Assembly: GCF_013155295.1 (NCBI RefSeq)
Contig: NZ_JABJXT010000002.1
Coordinates: 342,610-406,609, forward strand
From: Pseudogemmobacter hezensis
GTDB taxonomy: Bacteria > Pseudomonadota > Alphaproteobacteria > Rhodobacterales > Rhodobacteraceae
DNA length: 64,000 nucleotides
Direction: 5' to 3'
Below, piece after piece: positions 1 to 8,861 of the stretch; within the stretch, counting starts at the first letter, position 1, and the number at the start of each line of letters is the position of its first letter. A model generated the notes under the pieces. It saw only the letters and a list, made by a program, of their open reading frames with translations. It did no database searches and was not told the DNA's origin. The translations under genes were made by a program, and so were the position numbers.

Positions 1-14
1 ACCTGCGTCCGGCC

Positions 15-638
15 TCAGCCCGTCACATCCATCATGCAGCTTACCCCTTTTGCGATCTGCGCAGGAGTCGCCTCGCGGCGATAGAAATCGGCAAATCCGG
101 TTTCCGGCAGCATCAGATAGGTAAAGGTCGAATGGTCGACGAGATAATAGTCGTCATTCGCCTTTTGTGATTTGTAATAAACCCGATAGGCCTTTGCCGC
201 CGCCGCAATCTGCTCGGCCGAGCCGGTCAGACCAAGGGCTGTTTCACTGAAAGCCTCTGCATAATCGCCGACCACCTTTTCGGTATCGCGTTCGGGATCA
301 ATGGTAATAAAGACCAGATCCACATCACGGCCCTGTTCTTTCAGCAAATCCACCGCCTCGGCATTTCTCGACATGTCAAACGGGCAAACATCGGGGCAGA
401 ATGTATAGCCGAAATAGACCAGGGTCGGACGGGTGATTGCTTCCTTCTCGGTAACAGTCGCGCCATTCTTGTCCAGCAGGGAAAACGGGCCGCCAATATC
501 TGCGCCGCCGACATTGCCCTCGCGGCATTGTGCCAGCGGATCGCCCTGATCCTGGCGCGCGAACCAGATATACCCCGCGCTGCCGCCGATCAGAGCCGCC
601 AATGCGGCCGCCGCTGCAATTGCGTAAATCCTGCTCAT
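15..638 (-). CDS. senC: SCO1/SenC family copper chaperone (PrrC)
   Basis: A membrane-anchored thioredoxin-fold protein of 207 residues. In this family it delivers copper to cytochrome c oxidase and, in Rhodobacter, modulates the RegB/RegA redox signal. One N-terminal membrane anchor (about residues 4-26) is followed by the copper-binding CPDVC motif (Cys81, Cys85) and the conserved distal His (His169, in VDHS). The ATG at 638 is chosen over longer frames because a GGAGAAAG ribosome site precedes it and the protein then begins with the anchor. It is divergent from regB, the classical senC/regB arrangement. In relatives regA follows senC on the same strand; that would lie left of this window and cannot be seen. 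Confidence 0.95.
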   Translation of the reverse strand: MSRIYAIAAAAALAALIGGSAGYIWFARQDQGDPLAQCREGNVGGADIGGPFSLLDKNGATVTEKEAITRPTLVYFGYTFCPDVCPFDMSRNAEAVDLLKEQGRDVDLVFITIDPERDTEKVVGDYAEAFSETALGLTGSAEQIAAAAKAYRVYYKSQKANDDYYLVDHSTFTYLMLPETGFADFYRREATPAQIAKGVSCMMDVTG

Positions 639-776
639 CGCTTTCTCCACATTCGCGCAATCGGGCACCGGCAGAGCGGGTAACTGATCGACTGTAATGA
701 TCGGGCCTCTGGCCCATTGATCCCTTTGAAATCGGGTCGTAACAAGAATTACCACACGAGAAAAGGCGTATCCGCA
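639..776. promoter_or_regulatory. Divergent senC-regB promoter region
   Basis: This 138 bp interval separates the start codons of senC and regB, so both promoters must lie here or inside the genes. In Rhodobacter the corresponding region is autoregulated by RegA. I cannot point to a convincing RegA or FnrL site; a half match to FnrL at 717-730 was rejected. The assignment rests on geometry only. Confidence 0.45.
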
Positions 777-2177
777 ATGCGACAAATCGCGGGCTTTGGC
801 CTGTTGGCGGGCAGCTCGGCCCATGATCGGGTCTGGCTGCGAACCCTGATCCTGATCCGCTGGCTGGCGATCTGTGGCCAGCTGGCAGCGATCACACTGG
901 TCTCAGAGGGCTTTGGCTTCGATCTGCCGCTGGGCCTTTGCTTTCTCGCCGTCGGCGCCTCGGTCATCGTCAATCTGGTGGTGACGGTGGTTTTCCCCGG
1001 CAACCGCCGCCTGTCGGAAACCGGGGCGCTGCTGTCCTTGCTGTTTGACACCGCGCAGCTGGGGTTTCTGGTCTATGTGACCGGCGGGCTGACCAATCCC
1101 TTTGCGCTTTTGTTCATCGCGCCGGTCACCATCTCGGCCTCGGTGCTGTCGGTCGGGCCGACGCTGATCCTGGGCGCGGTCTCTATCGCGGCGGTCAGCC
1201 TCCTGGCGCAGTTCAATCATCCGATCACCATGCAAAGCGGCGCGGCGCTTGAGATCCCGCAGCTGTTCAACTTTGGTTTCTGGGCCGCGATTGTGGTCGG
1301 CATCCTGTTTCTTGGCATCTATGCCCGCCGGATCGCCCGCGAAAGCCGGGCCCTGTCAGACGCGCTGCTGGCAACGCAGATGGCGCTCGCGCGCGAGCAG
1401 AAGCTGACCGATCTGGGCGGCGTGGTCGCCGCCGCCGCGCATGAGCTGGGCACGCCGCTTGCCACCATCAAACTGGTCTCGGCCGAGCTGATGGACGAGC
1501 TTTCCGACCAGCCAGAACTTTTGGCCGATGCCCGCCTGATCCGCGAACAGGCCGACCGCTGCCGTGACATCCTGCGCGGCATGGGCCGGGCCGGGAATGA
1601 TGATCTGCAGCTGCGCCAGACGCCGCTTTCCGCGCTGCTGCGCGAGGCTGCAGAGCCGCATCTGAACCGCGGCAAAGAGCTGATCTTCGAACAGGCCCCC
1701 GGCAATGACGCCGCAGCCGGCAAAGGCCGCGAGCCCCTGGTGCGCCGCCGCCCCGAGATCATCCACGGGCTGCGCAACCTGATCCAGAATGCGGTCGATT
1801 TCGCCCAAAGCCGGGTCTGGATCCGCTATAGCTGGAACGAGCGCGAGATCCTGCTCAGCATCGTCGATGACGGCCCGGGCTATCCCCCCAATATCATCAA
1901 CCGCATCGGCGACCCCTTCGTGCGCGAACGGCGCAGCGATCAGGATCTGACCCATCGCCCCGAATATGAGGGCATGGGCCTGGGCCTTTTCATCGCCAAA
2001 ACCCTGCTGGAACGCACCGGGGCCAGCCTGACCTTCACCAATGCCCATGATCCGTTTCAGCCCGGCACAGATCGCAACGGGCGTTCCGGCGCATTGGTAG
2101 AGCTGCGCTGGAAAAGCGCCGATCTGCTGGCCCCCAGCACGCAGCCGGGTGCCGCTAATGCGCCAATCCCGATCTGA
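777..2177 (+). CDS. regB: Redox-sensing histidine kinase RegB (PrrB)
   Basis: Integral membrane sensor kinase of the global redox two-component system RegB/RegA, 466 residues. About six hydrophobic segments fill residues 20-185. They include the ubiquinone-sensing heptapeptide GGLTNPF at 103-109, which matches the known GGxxNPF signature. The H-box AAHELGTPL carries the phospho-acceptor His222. Cys262 in the segment ADRCRDIL matches the redox-active cysteine (Cys265 in R. capsulatus). N and G boxes of the ATPase domain follow (NLIQNAVDFA, DDGPGY, GMGLGLF). The ATG at 777 sits behind a purine-rich AGAAAAGG and gives the usual family length; an in-frame TTG further upstream was not used. Divergent from senC. 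All key sensing and catalytic residues are intact. Confidence 0.96.
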   Translation: MRQIAGFGLLAGSSAHDRVWLRTLILIRWLAICGQLAAITLVSEGFGFDLPLGLCFLAVGASVIVNLVVTVVFPGNRRLSETGALLSLLFDTAQLGFLVYVTGGLTNPFALLFIAPVTISASVLSVGPTLILGAVSIAAVSLLAQFNHPITMQSGAALEIPQLFNFGFWAAIVVGILFLGIYARRIARESRALSDALLATQMALAREQKLTDLGGVVAAAAHELGTPLATIKLVSAELMDELSDQPELLADARLIREQADRCRDILRGMGRAGNDDLQLRQTPLSALLREAAEPHLNRGKELIFEQAPGNDAAAGKGREPLVRRRPEIIHGLRNLIQNAVDFAQSRVWIRYSWNEREILLSIVDDGPGYPPNIINRIGDPFVRERRSDQDLTHRPEYEGMGLGLFIAKTLLERTGASLTFTNAHDPFQPGTDRNGRSGALVELRWKSADLLAPSTQPGAANAPIPI

Positions 2178-2192
2178 GCGGCGGCAGCTCGG

Positions 2193-2227
2193 TTGCCGCC
2201 CCCGATTGCCGCCCCCGATTACCGCCC
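2193..2227. repeat. Short 13-bp tandem repeat
   Basis: Two exact copies of TTGCCGCCCCCGA (2193-2205 and 2206-2218) are followed by a partial third copy with one change (2219-2227). The repeat lies in the 137 bp between regB and the PAS protein gene. It may be a slippage-prone microrepeat without function. Confidence 0.6.
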
Positions 2228-2314
2228 ATGACAGAGACAATGGCGCGAAATCAGCGCTGATCGCAGTTAACCCCGCATTAACCGCTCGCACCGTAGAGTT
2301 TTCATCATGATGTG

Positions 2315-3979
2315 ATGGTGCGGACAGATATGGAAGCTGACTGGATCCTGTCAATCGGGCTGGTGCTGACGGCGGCGCTGATCGCCATGGCCTGCCTTCT
2401 CTTCATGGCCGCGATGCAATCGCGTGCGCCGGCTGCGGCTTCGGTCTTTGGCAGCCGCCTGGCTGAGACGGTGTTCATCTTCGATGGCGAGGCGCTGGTC
2501 GATGCGACCCCGCCCGCCCGGGCGCTGATTGCCAATGGTGTCGAATCGGGGGGGCCGTGGTTTCGCGCCCTCTCCCGGCTGGAACCGATGTTCCCAGGCC
2601 TTCACACCAGGCTGGAAGGGCTGCAGCGTGAGGGGCGTTTTGTTCTGTGTTCACGCGAGGATGTCAGCCCGCCGCTGGTGCTGCGGGCCGAATATATCGG
2701 TGGCCTGACGCGGCTGACCCTGGTTGATGGCGACGGAGAGGCCGCCAGCCCCGGCTCTGACGGCCTGGCCGAGCTGGCCCTGAAAGATGAGCTGGCGCAT
2801 CTGCATGACACGCTTGCGCGCGCGCCGCTGCCCGTCTGGCGCGAAACCGCCGAGGGCGAGGTGATCTGGGCCAATGGCCCCTATCTCGCCGCCGCCGCCG
2901 AACAGCTGGAGCCGGGGAAAGAGCTGACCTGGCCGCTGCCGATCATTTTCCCCCAGGTCGCTGCGCAGGCCGACAACAGCGCGATATCGCAGCCGCATTC
3001 TGCCAAAGACGCCCTTTCACGACCCAGGCCCGCCCCGGCTGCAACCCGCGCCTCGCTTACGCTTGGTGAGACAACCTGCTGGTATGACATCCAAAGCCGC
3101 CCATTGGCCGGGCGTGGCCCTGGCAGCGGGCGGCTGTGTTATGCGCTGCCCGCAGATGGCCTGGTCGCCGCCGAAAACAGCCTGCATGAGTTTACGCAGA
3201 CCCTGGCAAAGACCTTTGCGCAGCTGCCGATCGGCCTGGCTATTTTCGACAAGACGCGGGTTTTACAGATGTTCAACCCCGCGCTTCTGGACCTGACCGG
3301 CCTGCCGATCGAGTTTCTGATCGCCCGCCCCAGCCTGCCCGCCATGCTGGATACCTTGCGCGAAACCTCGATGCTGCCAGAGCCGAAGGACTATCGCTCC
3401 TGGCGCCGCCAGATGGCCGAGATGGAAAAAGCCGCCGCCGAGGGCCTTTTTGAGGAAACCTGGGCGCTGCCATCGGGCCATACCTGGCGCGTCACCGGGC
3501 GCCCCCATCCAAATGGGGCGCTGGCCTTCATGGTTGAGGATATTTCAACCGAAATGACGCGCACCCGCCGCTACCGCGCCGATCTGGAACTGGGTCAGGC
3601 GGTGATTGACGGCTTGCCCGATGCGGTTGTGGTCTTTGCCCAGGATGGCTCGGTCGCGCTGGCGAATGCTGCGGCCACCCGGCTTTGGGGCCAGAACCCA
3701 CTTGCCGGAAGCGATGGCAGCCCGGGCGGCAAAGCCATTCACCGCTGGCGCGAAAAGACCGCGCCGACGCTGTTATGGGGCGATCTGGAGCAGTTTATCG
3801 GCCTGTTTGGCACCCGTGAGGCCTGGGATGGCGAATTGCGGATGCTGGATGGAAGGTTGCTCAGCTGCCGCGTGGCCCCGATGCCGCATGGCGCAACGCT
3901 GGTCACCTTCCGAACAGCCGAGCCTCCGGCGTTAAGTGACGGCTCAGAAGAGGGCGGCCGCGCTATGCTGATCGCCTGA
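2315..3979 (+). CDS. Membrane-anchored PAS domain protein, no kinase domain
   Basis: A 554-residue sensory-type protein whose signal is unknown. One N-terminal membrane segment (about residues 10-32, WILSIGLVLTAALIAMACLL) is followed by a cytoplasmic region with PAS-like segments. The clearest are around residues 310-420 (FDKTRVLQMFNPALLDLTGL) and 430-540 (DGSVALANAAATRLWGQNP). I see no H-box, ATPase domain, GGDEF, EAL or methyl-accepting region; the protein ends shortly after the last PAS fold. It follows regB on the same strand after 137 bp. GTG at 2312, ATG at 2315 and ATG at 2330 are all possible starts and none has a strong ribosome site. A conserved Rhodobacteraceae PAS protein beside regB is my best match. 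Confidence 0.8.
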   Translation: MVRTDMEADWILSIGLVLTAALIAMACLLFMAAMQSRAPAAASVFGSRLAETVFIFDGEALVDATPPARALIANGVESGGPWFRALSRLEPMFPGLHTRLEGLQREGRFVLCSREDVSPPLVLRAEYIGGLTRLTLVDGDGEAASPGSDGLAELALKDELAHLHDTLARAPLPVWRETAEGEVIWANGPYLAAAAEQLEPGKELTWPLPIIFPQVAAQADNSAISQPHSAKDALSRPRPAPAATRASLTLGETTCWYDIQSRPLAGRGPGSGRLCYALPADGLVAAENSLHEFTQTLAKTFAQLPIGLAIFDKTRVLQMFNPALLDLTGLPIEFLIARPSLPAMLDTLRETSMLPEPKDYRSWRRQMAEMEKAAAEGLFEETWALPSGHTWRVTGRPHPNGALAFMVEDISTEMTRTRRYRADLELGQAVIDGLPDAVVVFAQDGSVALANAAATRLWGQNPLAGSDGSPGGKAIHRWREKTAPTLLWGDLEQFIGLFGTREAWDGELRMLDGRLLSCRVAPMPHGATLVTFRTAEPPALSDGSEEGGRAMLIA

Positions 3980-3999
3980 CAATCCTGTGCGGCCCGGGC

Positions 4000-4626
4000 T
4001 TAGCCCCGGCGCAGCCAGACATAAAACGCGCCCGCGCCCCCGTGGCGCAGATGGGCCTCGAGCACTTCCTGCACGACGGCGCTTAGTGGGGGCAGCCGCA
4101 GCCAATGCGGCACCTGATGACGCAGGGCGCCGGTGGGGCGGGGAACCGGCTCATAGATCTGCTTGCCCTTGCCGGTAATCACCAGCACCAGCCGCTTGCC
4201 CGAGGCCTGAGAATGCATCAGAAAACCGATCAACGCCGGATGCGCCCCCGCCAGTGTCATACCATGCAGGTCAATACGGGCCTCAGGTGCCAGCTTGCCC
4301 CGCAGCATCTTGCGATGCAGCCCCGCATCCAGCCGCAGGGGCGCGGGCGAGCCATTGGTCAGGCTGGCAGGCAAAGAGATACTGGCGGAAGGTGCGGCGC
4401 GTTCGCCAAGGCGAAAGGGCTTTGAGGCGGGCAGCGGCCAGTCGGTGCCAGTTTTACCAAATGCAGCCCCCGGCGCAGCCGTCGGGCCGGGCAGACCCTC
4501 TTGCGGGATATGCGCCTCACGTTCGATGTCCTCGGCAATATCAGAGCCGCGCATCGGGCGCAGCGTTCGTGCGACCGCCTGCCAAAGCTCGCGCTCTTCG
4601 GGCCTCAGCTGTCTGCGCCGCGCCAT
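4000..4626 (-). CDS. Smr domain protein (MutS2 C-terminal type)
   Basis: A 208-residue stand-alone Smr protein. A charged, disordered-looking N-terminal half with a basic start (MARRRQLRPEE) leads to an Smr domain from about residue 112. The DLHGM motif is at 119-123 and ITGKG at about 150-154. Smr domains nick DNA or cleave RNA; the role of these short alphaproteobacterial versions is not settled. It starts two bases after the stop of mltA on the same strand, so the two are co-transcribed and probably translationally coupled. It converges on the PAS gene with a 20 bp gap. Confidence 0.88.
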   Translation of the reverse strand: MARRRQLRPEERELWQAVARTLRPMRGSDIAEDIEREAHIPQEGLPGPTAAPGAAFGKTGTDWPLPASKPFRLGERAAPSASISLPASLTNGSPAPLRLDAGLHRKMLRGKLAPEARIDLHGMTLAGAHPALIGFLMHSQASGKRLVLVITGKGKQIYEPVPRPTGALRHQVPHWLRLPPLSAVVQEVLEAHLRHGGAGAFYVWLRRG

Positions 4627-4627
4627 C

Positions 4628-5659
4628 TTAATTCCCGCCCGTCAGTGCCCAGGCGCGGTCGATAGGCAAAAGTTGCACCATTCGCCCGCCATCGCGCACA
4701 ATCCCGGCGGCATCACCTGCCGCACCGCCATAGCCAAAGAAGATATCCGCCCGCTGCGCCCCTTTGATCGCACCGCCGGTATCCTGCGCCACCATCAGCC
4801 GCTGCAGGGGCGCACGCCCCGCTTTCTCAATCCAGACCGGCGCGCCCAGCGGCACGAAGGCCGGATCAACCGCCAGCGAGCGCATCGGCGTGATCGATTT
4901 TCCCATCGCGCCAATTGGCCCTTTTTCAGCAGGCAAATCCCTTATCCTGCGAAAGAAAATATATGAGGGATTGTGGTTCAGCAGCTCATTCCCCAGGCCC
5001 GGGTTGCGGCGCACAAAACTCTGGATGGTCTGCGCGGAAACCTGATGCGCCGCATAAATTCCGCGCCGCACCATTTCCTGCCCGACAGAGCGATAGGCAT
5101 GCCCGTTTCGCCCCGCATAGCCCAGGCGGATCACCGAGCCATCGGTCATCTTCACCCGGCCAGAGCCCTGAATATGCAGGAAAAACACCTCGACCGGGTC
5201 GTCGATCCAGGCGATCTCCAGCCCTCTGCCCGCCAATGCCCCTGCCTCAATCTGCTCGCGGCTGTAATAGACGCTGCCATCGGTCAGTTCAGGCGGACGG
5301 CGATAAAGCGGCCAGGCATAGGTGGGGGTGCGCACCGCAGAGCCGTTCAGTTCCGGTTCATAATAGCCGGTGAACAGCGCGGGCGGCTTGCCGATAATCA
5401 CCGGACGGAACAGCAGCTCAAAGAATGCCCGCGCCGAGGCATCGTCCTTTGGCACATCACCGGCCAGCTTGCAGACCGGCCGCCACCAGGGGGCATCCAG
5501 CTGGGCGCAGGTGACCAGAAAGGCCTCAAGCGCCTCAAGCTGGCCGCCTTCGCGCCAGCCATTCAGCGCCTCGAAGTCGACCATCTCGGCATGCGCATCC
5601 TCTGCGCCCGTCACCGCCGCCATCCCGACCAGAAGTGCGAAAAGCAGCCGCCGCAACAT
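4628..5659 (-). CDS. mltA: Membrane-bound-type lytic murein transglycosylase A
   Basis: Peptidoglycan-cleaving enzyme of 343 residues that makes 1,6-anhydromuramyl products in the periplasm. A cleavable signal peptide spans residues 1-24 (MLRRLLFALLVGMAAVTG). No cysteine lies near the cleavage point, so unlike the E. coli enzyme this is probably not a lipoprotein. The MltA domain occupies the centre. The C-terminal 3D domain carries AQDTGGAIKGAQRADIFFG, which includes the catalytic Asp. It is the middle gene of a Tim44-like/mltA/smr group (8 bp and 1 bp gaps), consistent with an envelope-related operon. Length and motifs are normal for the family. Confidence 0.93.
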   Translation of the reverse strand: MLRRLLFALLVGMAAVTGAEDAHAEMVDFEALNGWREGGQLEALEAFLVTCAQLDAPWWRPVCKLAGDVPKDDASARAFFELLFRPVIIGKPPALFTGYYEPELNGSAVRTPTYAWPLYRRPPELTDGSVYYSREQIEAGALAGRGLEIAWIDDPVEVFFLHIQGSGRVKMTDGSVIRLGYAGRNGHAYRSVGQEMVRRGIYAAHQVSAQTIQSFVRRNPGLGNELLNHNPSYIFFRRIRDLPAEKGPIGAMGKSITPMRSLAVDPAFVPLGAPVWIEKAGRAPLQRLMVAQDTGGAIKGAQRADIFFGYGGAAGDAAGIVRDGGRMVQLLPIDRAWALTGGN

Positions 5660-5667
5660 GGCATCCC

Positions 5668-6330
5668 TCAGTCGCCGGTGGCGACCAGCTGCCAGTTTGG
5701 ATCATCCGCGCCCATCTTGCGGGCAAAGACCCAGACATCGCGCTGCCGTTTGACGCTTTTCGCATCGCCCTCAATGATCGTGCCGCTTTTGTCACGCACC
5801 ACCGAAGTCAGCTCGCCGACAAAGCGCACTGTCAGCTCGGCAAAGCCGGTCACCTTGTCGAAAGTGGCATCCTGCAGCACCATTTCCTTCAGGCCGATGA
5901 AATTCGCCTCGACGGTCAGGCCGCGCGCCTCACGGGCTTTGATCACCTCATCAAAGCTGGCTTCGACCTCATCGCCAAGGAAGGCGCGCACCGGATCCAG
6001 CTCGCCGCGCTCGAATGCCATCAGGATCATCTCATAGGCCTGGCGGGCCCCGCTGAGGAAGGGTGTCAGCACGAAAGACGGCTCTGCCGCTTTCATCGCG
6101 ATCAGGGCCTTTGCCGCTTCACTGTCAGCCGCCACATGGTCGGTGATGTCCTGATCGGCACCACCTTCGATCACCTGGAACTCTTGCCGGGCAGCCGGAC
6201 GCCCCTCTTCGGGCGGCAGGGCCGGCGGTTTCTCAAACCCGTCCCGCGTCCCCAGCACCGAGCGGAGCTTGAGGATCAGGAAAATTGCGACCCCGGCAAG
6301 CACCAGGAGCTGAATCAACGCATTGTTCAT
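5668..6330 (-). CDS. Tim44/TimA-like domain protein
   Basis: A 220-residue protein with one N-terminal membrane segment (about residues 5-22, ALIQLLVLAGVAIFLIL). A low-complexity linker and a C-terminal Tim44-like domain (about residues 75-220) follow. In mitochondria this fold links the import motor to the inner membrane. In alphaproteobacteria the homologue (TimA) is an inner membrane protein of uncertain role. It is the first gene of a three-gene operon with mltA and smr and is divergent from fxsA, so its promoter must lie within 6331-6499. Confidence 0.88.
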   Translation of the reverse strand: MNNALIQLLVLAGVAIFLILKLRSVLGTRDGFEKPPALPPEEGRPAARQEFQVIEGGADQDITDHVAADSEAAKALIAMKAAEPSFVLTPFLSGARQAYEMILMAFERGELDPVRAFLGDEVEASFDEVIKAREARGLTVEANFIGLKEMVLQDATFDKVTGFAELTVRFVGELTSVVRDKSGTIIEGDAKSVKRQRDVWVFARKMGADDPNWQLVATGD

Positions 6331-6499
6331 CGGCTATCCCATGACATGTCGCCCCCATCCTTTCGGTGAGCCTGCACGGGCAATCAATGGCCCGGGCTGG
6401 TCACGAGAGGCTTGGGAAGGCGCGATTGTTCTCTTATGTAGGTTTTACCCGCCCGCAAGTAAACCTTGCCGCACCGAAGCAGTCGCATGAGGACAAAAA

Positions 6500-7021
6500 A
6501 TGCCGCGAATTTTGCTCTTTCTGGCCTGGCCACTGGCTGAGATCGGTCTTTTCGTGATTATCGGCGGGGAAATCGGCCTCTGGCCGACACTGGCCTGGGT
6601 TGTATTAACGGCACTTGTCGGAATTGTGATCCTGCGGTTTGAAGCCGCGCGAGGGGCGGGACTGATCCGCAGTGGGCTGAGCGGCACTGCGATCTCGCAG
6701 GGCGGCGCAATCGGCGATCCGATCAGGGGGCTGATGCGGGCGCTGGCCGGGGTGCTGCTGGTGCTGCCGGGCTTTCTGACCGACGCCCTGGGCATTTTGC
6801 TGCTGCTGCCGCCGGTCCAGGCCCTGATGCGCAACCTGGTGACCGCCAAACTCGGCACCCTCAACGCACGCGGCTTTGCCGCCGGGCAGTCGCCCTTTGG
6901 CGCCCCCCGCGCGGGCAGCACGAACGACGGCCGCGACGACAGCACAATCGATGGCGAATGGATTGAGCTGCCGCCAGAGGCAAACCGCAACCGCCCCTCA
7001 CGCTGGACGGAGCCCGAGTAA
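6500..7021 (+). CDS. fxsA: FxsA family membrane protein
   Basis: A small inner-membrane protein of 173 residues. Its E. coli relative is known for relieving phage T7 exclusion by the F plasmid; the normal cellular job is unknown. Two to three hydrophobic segments occupy residues 4-50 and 78-105, and a polar, proline- and arginine-rich tail follows. The start is supported by GAGGAC about 6 bases upstream. Its position next to secB and divergent from the Tim44-like gene is common in this family of bacteria. Confidence 0.9.
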   Translation: MPRILLFLAWPLAEIGLFVIIGGEIGLWPTLAWVVLTALVGIVILRFEAARGAGLIRSGLSGTAISQGGAIGDPIRGLMRALAGVLLVLPGFLTDALGILLLLPPVQALMRNLVTAKLGTLNARGFAAGQSPFGAPRAGSTNDGRDDSTIDGEWIELPPEANRNRPSRWTEPE

Positions 7022-7168
7022 CAGCCAAACGGAAAACCCGTCACAGATCCGGCCAGAGACATTGAGCGCCGCCCCCGCCTCTGCTAGGGGAGGGCGGTAT
7101 CATTGACGGGCGCGGCCTCTGCCACATCGGCAGCGTAACAGGTGCCGCCCCTTTTCAGGAGGATTTCC

Positions 7169-7660
7169 ATGGCGGAAGAAACACCGGCCGCAGGCGCAAA
7201 CGGCACCGCAGCACCCCAGGTGCGGATGCAGGTTCTGGCGCAATATATCCGCGACCTCAGCTTTGAGAATGTCGTGGTGCAAAAAGGCCTCGCCGGGGTC
7301 GAAGTCCAGCCCGACGTCCAGGTCGCGGTCAGCCTTGACGCCCGCAAGCGCCCCGCAGATCATCAGTTCGAAGTGATCACCAAATTCAAGGTCACCTCGA
7401 AGAACAAGAACAATGACGAGACGCTGTTCCTGCTGGAACTGGAATATGCCGGCACTTTCCATATCGAGGGCGTGCCCGAAGATCAGATGCACCCCTTCCT
7501 GCTGATCGAATGCCCGCGTCTGCTGTTCCCCTTCGTGCGGCGCATCATCTCTGACATCACCCGCGACGGTGGCTTCCCGCCGCTGAACATCGACAACGTC
7601 GACTTCCTCGCGCTTTATCGCCAGGAAATCGCCCGCCGTCAGGCCCAGCCCGCAAACTGA
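7169..7660 (+). CDS. secB: Protein-export chaperone SecB
   Basis: A cytoplasmic homotetrameric chaperone of 163 residues that keeps precursors unfolded and hands them to SecA. The central region (DLSFENV, the alternating strands at residues 50-110, and CPRLLFPF with RRIISDITRDGGFPPL near 120-145) matches SecB closely. The ATG at 7169 follows CAGGAGGA with ideal spacing. It is a single gene, followed by a strong terminator and convergent with rlmH. Confidence 0.96.
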   Translation: MAEETPAAGANGTAAPQVRMQVLAQYIRDLSFENVVVQKGLAGVEVQPDVQVAVSLDARKRPADHQFEVITKFKVTSKNKNNDETLFLLELEYAGTFHIEGVPEDQMHPFLLIECPRLLFPFVRRIISDITRDGGFPPLNIDNVDFLALYRQEIARRQAQPAN

Positions 7661-7697
7661 GGCTTTCGCGGATCAGGGTTTCCGCAAACCGAGACAT

Positions 7698-7740
7698 AAA
7701 AGGGCGCCCGGCACAGATGATGCGGGCGCCCTTTTTCTTT
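7698..7740. terminator. Bidirectional terminator between secB and rlmH
   Basis: A perfect 10 bp stem (AGGGCGCCCG at 7701-7710, CGGGCGCCCT at 7723-7732) is flanked by AAA on the left and TTTTTCTTT on the right. It can therefore end transcripts from both convergent genes. Confidence 0.92.
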
Positions 7741-7774
7741 GATCTGGCAGATTTCTGTGGTCTGCATAGCAGGT

Positions 7775-8245
7775 TCAGACCCGGTGATAAGGCCCGCCCG
7801 CAAGGATGGTCGCGGCGCGGTAAAGCTGCTCGGCCAGCATCACCCGCACCAGCATATGCGGCCAGACCATCTGCCCAAAACTCAGCGAATGATCGGCCCG
7901 CGCCCGCAGATCCGGGTGGATACCATCGGCGCCACCGATCACAAAAGCCAGATCCTGCCGCCCCGCATCGCGCCATTTCGCCAAAAGCGCCGCGAAATCG
8001 GGCGAGGACATCTGGCGCCCACGCTCATCCATCGTGCAGATCAGCGCCCCTGTGGGAATGGCCCGTGACAAAAGCGCAGCCTCGGCCTCCATGCCGCCGC
8101 CCTTTTTATCCTCGACCTCAAGCGCGCTGGCGGGGCCAAGCGCCAGCGCCCGCCCCTGTTTGCCAAAGCGATCCAGATAATCGTCGATCAGGGTGCGCTC
8201 GGGCGAGGCCCGCAGCCGCCCGACCACGCAAAGATGCACGCGCAC
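7775..8245 (-). CDS. rlmH: 23S rRNA (pseudouridine1915-N3)-methyltransferase RlmH
   Basis: SPOUT-class methyltransferase of 156 residues that modifies pseudouridine 1915 in helix 69 of 23S rRNA using SAM. The SPOUT knot region holds the FVIGGADG loop (about residue 103), and the C terminus ends in the family signature GGPYHRV. The start is a GTG at 8245; a second GTG two codons later is also possible. It follows rsfS on the same strand with a 15 bp gap, the classical rsfS-rlmH pair of ribosome-maturation genes. Confidence 0.95.
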   Translation of the reverse strand: MRVHLCVVGRLRASPERTLIDDYLDRFGKQGRALALGPASALEVEDKKGGGMEAEAALLSRAIPTGALICTMDERGRQMSSPDFAALLAKWRDAGRQDLAFVIGGADGIHPDLRARADHSLSFGQMVWPHMLVRVMLAEQLYRAATILAGGPYHRV

Positions 8246-8260
8246 AGCCTGACCCCGCGC

Positions 8261-8731
8261 TTACAGGGTGCGGGCTGCGCCGACCTGGCCGCTGGGCAGC
8301 CACATTTTTTCCAGCTGATAGAATTCACGAACCTCGGGACGGAACACGTGAACGATCACGTCTCCGGTGTCGATCAGCACCCAGTCGCCGGTCTCTTTGC
8401 CTTCCATCCGCGAGATGATGCGGAAGGCGTCTTTGAGACGCTCGGACAGTTTTTCGGCAATCGCAGCCACCTGGCGCGACGAACGGCCAGAGCAGATCAC
8501 CATATAGTCAGCAACATCCGAGCGGCCGCGCAGATCAATCAGCACGACATCTTCGGCCTTGTCATCCTCAACCGAGGCCATGACAGCGTCACGCACGGCA
8601 TCCGAGCTGAATTCCGTTTGCGCCGGACGTCCGGCACGCGGGGCGACCGGCAGGCCGGTCACAGGGTCAGTATGGGACAGGGAAGTGTCCTCCAAATCAG
8701 CGCGCAAGCCCCGCGCCGGGCGTTTCCACAT
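8261..8731 (-). CDS. rsfS: Ribosome silencing factor RsfS
   Basis: A small protein that binds ribosomal protein L14 and blocks subunit joining when cells starve. The core domain (about residues 45-150) shows the alternating pattern of E. coli RsfS, including YMVICSGRSSRQV, TGDWVLIDTGDVIVHV and a final YQLEKMW. From the ATG at 8731 the protein has 156 residues, about 45 more at the N terminus than E. coli. That start has no strong ribosome site, so a later non-ATG start is possible. It is divergent from the DUF6404-like gene and upstream of rlmH. Confidence 0.92.
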   Translation of the reverse strand: MWKRPARGLRADLEDTSLSHTDPVTGLPVAPRAGRPAQTEFSSDAVRDAVMASVEDDKAEDVVLIDLRGRSDVADYMVICSGRSSRQVAAIAEKLSERLKDAFRIISRMEGKETGDWVLIDTGDVIVHVFRPEVREFYQLEKMWLPSGQVGAARTL

Positions 8732-8861
8732 CAGAATAGCACCCAAAGCGGGCAATCTCAACGCCAGGGCGAGCCAAAGCCGGAAAATCTCCCTGATTGC
8801 AGCGTGAATTTGACAGATTTTCAGGGCTTCATCACAGAGTTCACGATTGCAGAGCGTCCGA

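Noticed and set aside
717..730. FnrL-like site TTGAT-N4-TTGAA upstream of regB
   Set aside because: Only the left half matches TTGAT-N4-ATCAA; the right half is wrong in two of five bases.
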